Positions 12,790-15,655 of a DNA stretch of 15,655 nt are shown here, piece after piece. The stretch's first letter is position 1. Every line of letters starts with the position of its first letter. Origin of the DNA: Natrialbaceae archaeon Tc-Br11_E2g1 (GTDB lineage Archaea > Halobacteriota > Halobacteria > Halobacteriales > Natrialbaceae); NCBI GenBank assembly GCA_001564255.1, contig LKNC01000028.1, positions 1-15,655 of the forward strand, in the 5' to 3' direction. The notes beneath the pieces were generated by a model. It had not been told where the DNA came from and searched no databases. It saw only the letters and a program-made list of their open reading frames with translations. The position numbers and the translations under genes were made by a program.

Positions 12790-13588
12790 ACAACGGACCC
12801 GACCGACCACGAACGTGGACGACCCGATCTTACGGGCCGAGAACCTCCGGAAACGCTTTGGCGGTATCGTCGCCGTAGACGGTGCGAGCTTCGAGGTCGA
12901 ACGGGGGTCGATCACCGGATTGATCGGGCCCAACGGGGCCGGCAAGTCGACGACGTTCAACCTGATTACCGGCGTTTACCGCCCCGACGGCGGTTCCGTC
13001 GTCTTCGACGGCGGGGACGTCACCGGCCACTCCCCAGAACGGATCGCAAACCAGGGGCTCGTCCGGACCTTCCAGATCGCGCGCGAACTCCCCGAAATGA
13101 CCGTCCTCGAGAACATGATGCTCGGGCCCCAAAACCAGCTCGGGGAGTCGATCTGGCGCTCGGTCACGCCGGTCGTCCGGAACGAGGTGATCCAGGAGGA
13201 AAAACAGTTACGCGAGCGTGCCTGGGAGACCCTCGAGCTCTTCGAGATCGATCACCTCGCCGAGGAGTACGCCAGTTCGCTGTCGGGTGGACAACGAAAG
13301 CTGCTCGAGCTCGCCCGGGCACTGCTTACCGACCCGGACATGCTCTTGCTCGACGAGCCGATGGCCGGCGTCAACCCCTCCCTGGAGAAGAAACTCCTAG
13401 AGCGCATCCACGACCTCCAGGATGAGGGCTACAGCTTCCTGCTCGTCGAACACGACATGGACGTAATCATGAACCACTGTGAACGAGTCATCGTCATGCA
13501 CCAGGGTGAGCTGCTCGCGGAGGGACTGCCAGCGGAGATCCAGGGCGACGAGGCCGTAATCGAGGCCTACCTCGGAGGTGACGTCTGA
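12782..13588 (+). CDS. livG: ABC transporter ATP-binding protein (LivG family)
   Basis: The 268-residue ATPase carries Walker [10 protein letters not shown] (49-57), Q-loop Gln98 (RTFQIAREL), signature LSGGQ (167-171), Walker B MLLLDEP (187-193) and H-loop His224 (VEHDMDVIM). The motif DEPMAGVNP, the insert between Q-loop and signature, and the C-terminal EAYLGG are typical of LivG. It powers the LivHM channel on the cytoplasmic side together with LivF. The ATG at 12782 has a strong Shine-Dalgarno, giving an eight-base overlap with livM. Its TGA overlaps the livF ATG by one base (TGATG). Confidence 0.95.
   Translation: MSEQRTRPTTNVDDPILRAENLRKRFGGIVAVDGASFEVERGSITGLIGPNGAGKSTTFNLITGVYRPDGGSVVFDGGDVTGHSPERIANQGLVRTFQIARELPEMTVLENMMLGPQNQLGESIWRSVTPVVRNEVIQEEKQLRERAWETLELFEIDHLAEEYASSLSGGQRKLLELARALLTDPDMLLLDEPMAGVNPSLEKKLLERIHDLQDEGYSFLLVEHDMDVIMNHCERVIVMHQGELLAEGLPAEIQGDEAVIEAYLGGDV
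13574..13581 (+). promoter_or_regulatory. Shine-Dalgarno for livF
   Basis: GGAGGTGA lies six bases before the livF ATG at 13588, inside the livG coding end. It is the same octamer used before livG. Confidence 0.75.
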
Positions 13589-14292
13589 TGGCGTTACTCG
13601 AGGTTTCGGATCTCGACGCGGGCTACGGCGACCTCCAGATCCTCGATGGGGTCGACATGACCGTCGGGGACGGCGAGTACGTCACGATCGTCGGCCCGAA
13701 CGGGGCGGGCAAGTCGACCGTGATGAAGTCGATCTTTGGGCTGACGACGTACATGGGCGGGACGGTCACCTTCGACGACCGGGAGATAAGCGGCCTCCGG
13801 CCGGAGGACATCATCCGGACCGGGATCGGCTACGTCCCCCAAAACGACAACGTCTTCGACTCGCTCTCGGTCAAAGAGAACCTCGAGATGGGTGCGTACA
13901 TCCTCGATGAGGTCCCCGAAGAACGCTACGATGCGGTCTTCGAGCGGTTCCCGATATTAGAAGAACGGAAAGGACAGAAAGCCGGGACGATGAGCGGCGG
14001 CCAACAGCAGATGGTCGCGATGGCCCGGGCGCTCATGCTCGAACCGGAGCTGTTGATGCTCGACGAGCCGAGTGCGGGACTGGCACCCGACCTCGTCGAG
14101 GAGATGTTCGATCGTATCGATGCGATCAACGATTCGGGGACTGCGGTGTTGATGGTCGAACAGAACGCAAAGGAGGCGCTTCGGCGCTGTGACCGCGGGT
14201 ACGTCCTCGTCCAGGGGCGGAACCGCTACGAGGACGACGGGTCGGCGCTGCTCGCAGACGAACAGGTCAGACAGGACTTCCTCGGCGGGTAG
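13588..14292 (+). CDS. livF: ABC transporter ATP-binding protein (LivF family)
   Basis: The 234-residue ATPase has Walker [10 protein letters not shown] (36-44), Q-loop Gln85 (YVPQNDNVF), signature MSGGQ (135-139) and Walker B LLMLDEP (155-161). Its switch position reads VEQNAKEAL, with glutamine (Gln192) in place of the usual H-loop histidine, a normal LivF trait. DEPSAGLAPDLV also fits LivF. It forms the ATPase pair with LivG. It is the last gene of the plus-strand operon and ends 13 bases before the stop of the convergent binding-protein gene. The start overlaps the livG stop by one base and has its own Shine-Dalgarno. Confidence 0.95.
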   Translation: MALLEVSDLDAGYGDLQILDGVDMTVGDGEYVTIVGPNGAGKSTVMKSIFGLTTYMGGTVTFDDREISGLRPEDIIRTGIGYVPQNDNVFDSLSVKENLEMGAYILDEVPEERYDAVFERFPILEERKGQKAGTMSGGQQQMVAMARALMLEPELLMLDEPSAGLAPDLVEEMFDRIDAINDSGTAVLMVEQNAKEALRRCDRGYVLVQGRNRYEDDGSALLADEQVRQDFLGG

Positions 14293-14305
14293 AAAGGTCG
14301 GGTCG

Positions 14306-15523
14306 CTACTCGAACTCGTACTCGTCGACGATCTCGTAGCCGTCCATGTCGCCGAACTCGAACACGGCGTAGTCGACGGCGTCTAAGTCGCCGTTCTCGT
14401 CGAAGACGACCGCACTCGAGGCACCCTCGTACTGGATCTCCTCGCCGTTTGCCGCCATCTCGACGGCCTCGTCTAGGTTCTCGGGGCCGACGACTTCGCC
14501 GTCGGGGTTCGCGACTTCCCTGATCTCCTCGCTTACCGCCTGCCCGGTCAGTTCCTCAGCCCGGAGCTGGGCGAGGATGTGGACGACCGTCGCGTCGTAG
14601 GCCTGTGCGGTGAACACGCCTGGGGAACTGCCGTACTCGTCTTCGAACAGTTCTGCGAACGTGTCCGCTCCCGGACCGGCCGCCAGGGGTGCCGTCCCGA
14701 TGACGTTCTCGAGTGGGTTGTCGACGTCACCCGGCAGGCTGTTGTCCTGGAGCCCGTCGGTAACCATGATCGTCGTCCCGTCGTCGACGTCGTCATAGAA
14801 GTCCCGGAAGATCTGTTCGCCGCTGTCGGGGTAGCCGACGATCAACAGCGTGTCGGGTTCCTCGTCGAGTGCGTCATTGAGTTCGGAACTGTAGGAGGTC
14901 TGCTCGGCCTCGAAGGCGACCTGTTCGTACATCTCGCCGCCCTCGGCCTCGAAGGCCTCCTCGAAGGCGTCGTTTACCCCCTCGCCGTAGTCGTTGTTCA
15001 GGTACAGCGTCGACGCCGTCTCGATCCCTTCCCCGTTGTACGCGATGTCCGCGAGGACCTCCGACTGCCAGGCGTCGCTCGGACAGGTCCGGAGCAGGTA
15101 GTCCCCGTCCATCTCCGTGATCGCCGGCGACGTACTCGCCGGTGAGATCGCGACGACTTCCTCGTCGTAGAGGACGTCGTCCGCGACCGCGATCGTTACG
15201 CCCGACGACGCGGCACCCGTGATCGACGGGTATCCCGCGTCCACGAGCGCTTCCGCCCGCGTGATCCCCACTTCGGGCTCCGTTTCGGTGTCCTCACGGC
15301 GGATGTCGATCTCGTACTCGACGCCGAGGTCCTCGAGTTGGACGCCAGGGAGTGCGCCTGCGTCCTGGATCGGTTCGCCGAGATCACCGAGGTCGCCGGT
15401 CGCGGGCTGGAGGACGCCCACCCGAGCGTCCGGGTCTTCACCACCGAGACAGCCGGCGAGACCGACGATACCGGCGGCACCCATCCCTTTGAGTACGTTC
15501 CGTCTGTTCACACTACGTGCCAT
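14306..15523 (-). CDS. Branched-chain amino acid-type ABC transporter substrate-binding lipoprotein (LivK/Peripla_BP_6 type)
   Basis: The 405-residue protein starts MARSVNRRNVLKGMGAAGIV followed by GLAGC, a twin-arginine signal (RR at 7-8) with lipobox Cys25, so it should be anchored outside the membrane. The mature part is a type I periplasmic-binding fold: RVGVLQPATGDLGDLGEP (34-51), then VDAGYPSITGAASSGVTIAV, VVAISPASTSPAIT and YLLRTCPSDAWQSEVLAD, and FTAQAYDATVVHILAQL near the C-terminus. Such proteins deliver the ligand to LivHM. The gene is on the strand opposite to the transporter operon and convergent with it, so the receptor has its own promoter and can be expressed independently. 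An AT-rich element 28-37 bases upstream fits a leaderless message. Ligand identity is not readable. Confidence 0.93.
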   Translation of the reverse strand: MARSVNRRNVLKGMGAAGIVGLAGCLGGEDPDARVGVLQPATGDLGDLGEPIQDAGALPGVQLEDLGVEYEIDIRREDTETEPEVGITRAEALVDAGYPSITGAASSGVTIAVADDVLYDEEVVAISPASTSPAITEMDGDYLLRTCPSDAWQSEVLADIAYNGEGIETASTLYLNNDYGEGVNDAFEEAFEAEGGEMYEQVAFEAEQTSYSSELNDALDEEPDTLLIVGYPDSGEQIFRDFYDDVDDGTTIMVTDGLQDNSLPGDVDNPLENVIGTAPLAAGPGADTFAELFEDEYGSSPGVFTAQAYDATVVHILAQLRAEELTGQAVSEEIREVANPDGEVVGPENLDEAVEMAANGEEIQYEGASSAVVFDENGDLDAVDYAVFEFGDMDGYEIVDEYEFE

Positions 15524-15550
15524 GTGGGTACCAAGGACAAGGAGATGGTA

Positions 15551-15560
15551 AAAGTATTTT
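15551..15560 (-). promoter_or_regulatory. TATA-like box of the binding-protein gene
   Basis: AAAATACTTT on the minus strand lies 28-37 bases upstream of the ATG at 15523. It is the only AT-rich stretch in the leader. Upstream of it, to the window end, no gene is visible. That stretch includes a 14-base near-palindrome at 15620-15633 (GACACC-AC-GGTGTC). Confidence 0.5.
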
Positions 15561-15655
15561 GATGGATTTCGGACAGTAGGAAACAGTCGCCCGTCGTTTC
15601 TGTGGCGGGTCTCGAGGGTGACACCACGGTGTCGATCGAGTCGGAGCCGATGAAA

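Noticed and set aside
1..15655. CRISPR array, insertion sequence or intact mobile element
   Set aside because: No regularly spaced repeats, transposase, integrase or terminal inverted repeats were found. The only mobile-element hint is the duplicated tRNA end.

Overview
The window is a stretch of haloarchaeal (class Halobacteria) chromosome. The evidence is high GC content, strongly acidic predicted proteins, frequent CTC-GAG (Leu-Glu) codons, Tat signal peptides with lipoboxes, TATA boxes 25-30 bases upstream of start codons (leaderless transcription), an archaeal initiator tRNA, and archaea-specific translation genes (L44e, S27e, aIF2-alpha, Nop10). The genus cannot be fixed from the sequence alone.

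Layout. Bases 1-3518 are the edge of a surface-polysaccharide or glycosylation locus: the 3' end of a FlaA1/CapD-type nucleotide-sugar dehydratase gene, a convergent GT4 glycosyltransferase, a divergent Tat-exported protein and an alkaline-phosphatase/sulfatase-fold protein. A Tat lipoprotein with a very acidic linker follows on the minus strand (3540-4202), then 337 bases with no gene. Bases 4540-6763 are a compact minus-strand translation operon, in transcription order L44e, S27e, aIF2-alpha, Nop10 and a PAC2-family protein. A small conserved haloarchaeal protein (6883-7149) and the initiator tRNA-Met (7316-7390) lie beyond it on the plus strand. The last 24 bases of the tRNA are repeated exactly 112 bases further on, which looks like an attachment-site scar left by an integrating element. 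Next come a lipoprotein with a P19-like iron-transport domain and a histidine-rich insert, a convergent M24 (Xaa-Pro) peptidase and a tiny membrane protein.

Bases 10439-15523 encode a complete branched-chain-amino-acid-type (HAAT) ABC importer. Two permeases and two ATPases form a tightly overlapped plus-strand operon (livH-livM-livG-livF). The lipid-anchored binding protein is on the opposite strand, tail to tail with the operon, 13 bases away. The binding protein would capture the solute outside the membrane, the two permeases form the channel and the two ATPases drive import. The substrate (branched-chain amino acid, another amide or amino acid, or urea-like compound) cannot be read from the sequence.

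No novel defence or mobile system is visible. The points most worth following are the tRNA scar, several inverted repeats that flank TATA boxes, the separately transcribed binding-protein gene, an eight-residue insertion between metal ligands of the M24 peptidase, and the His-rich P19-like lipoprotein.
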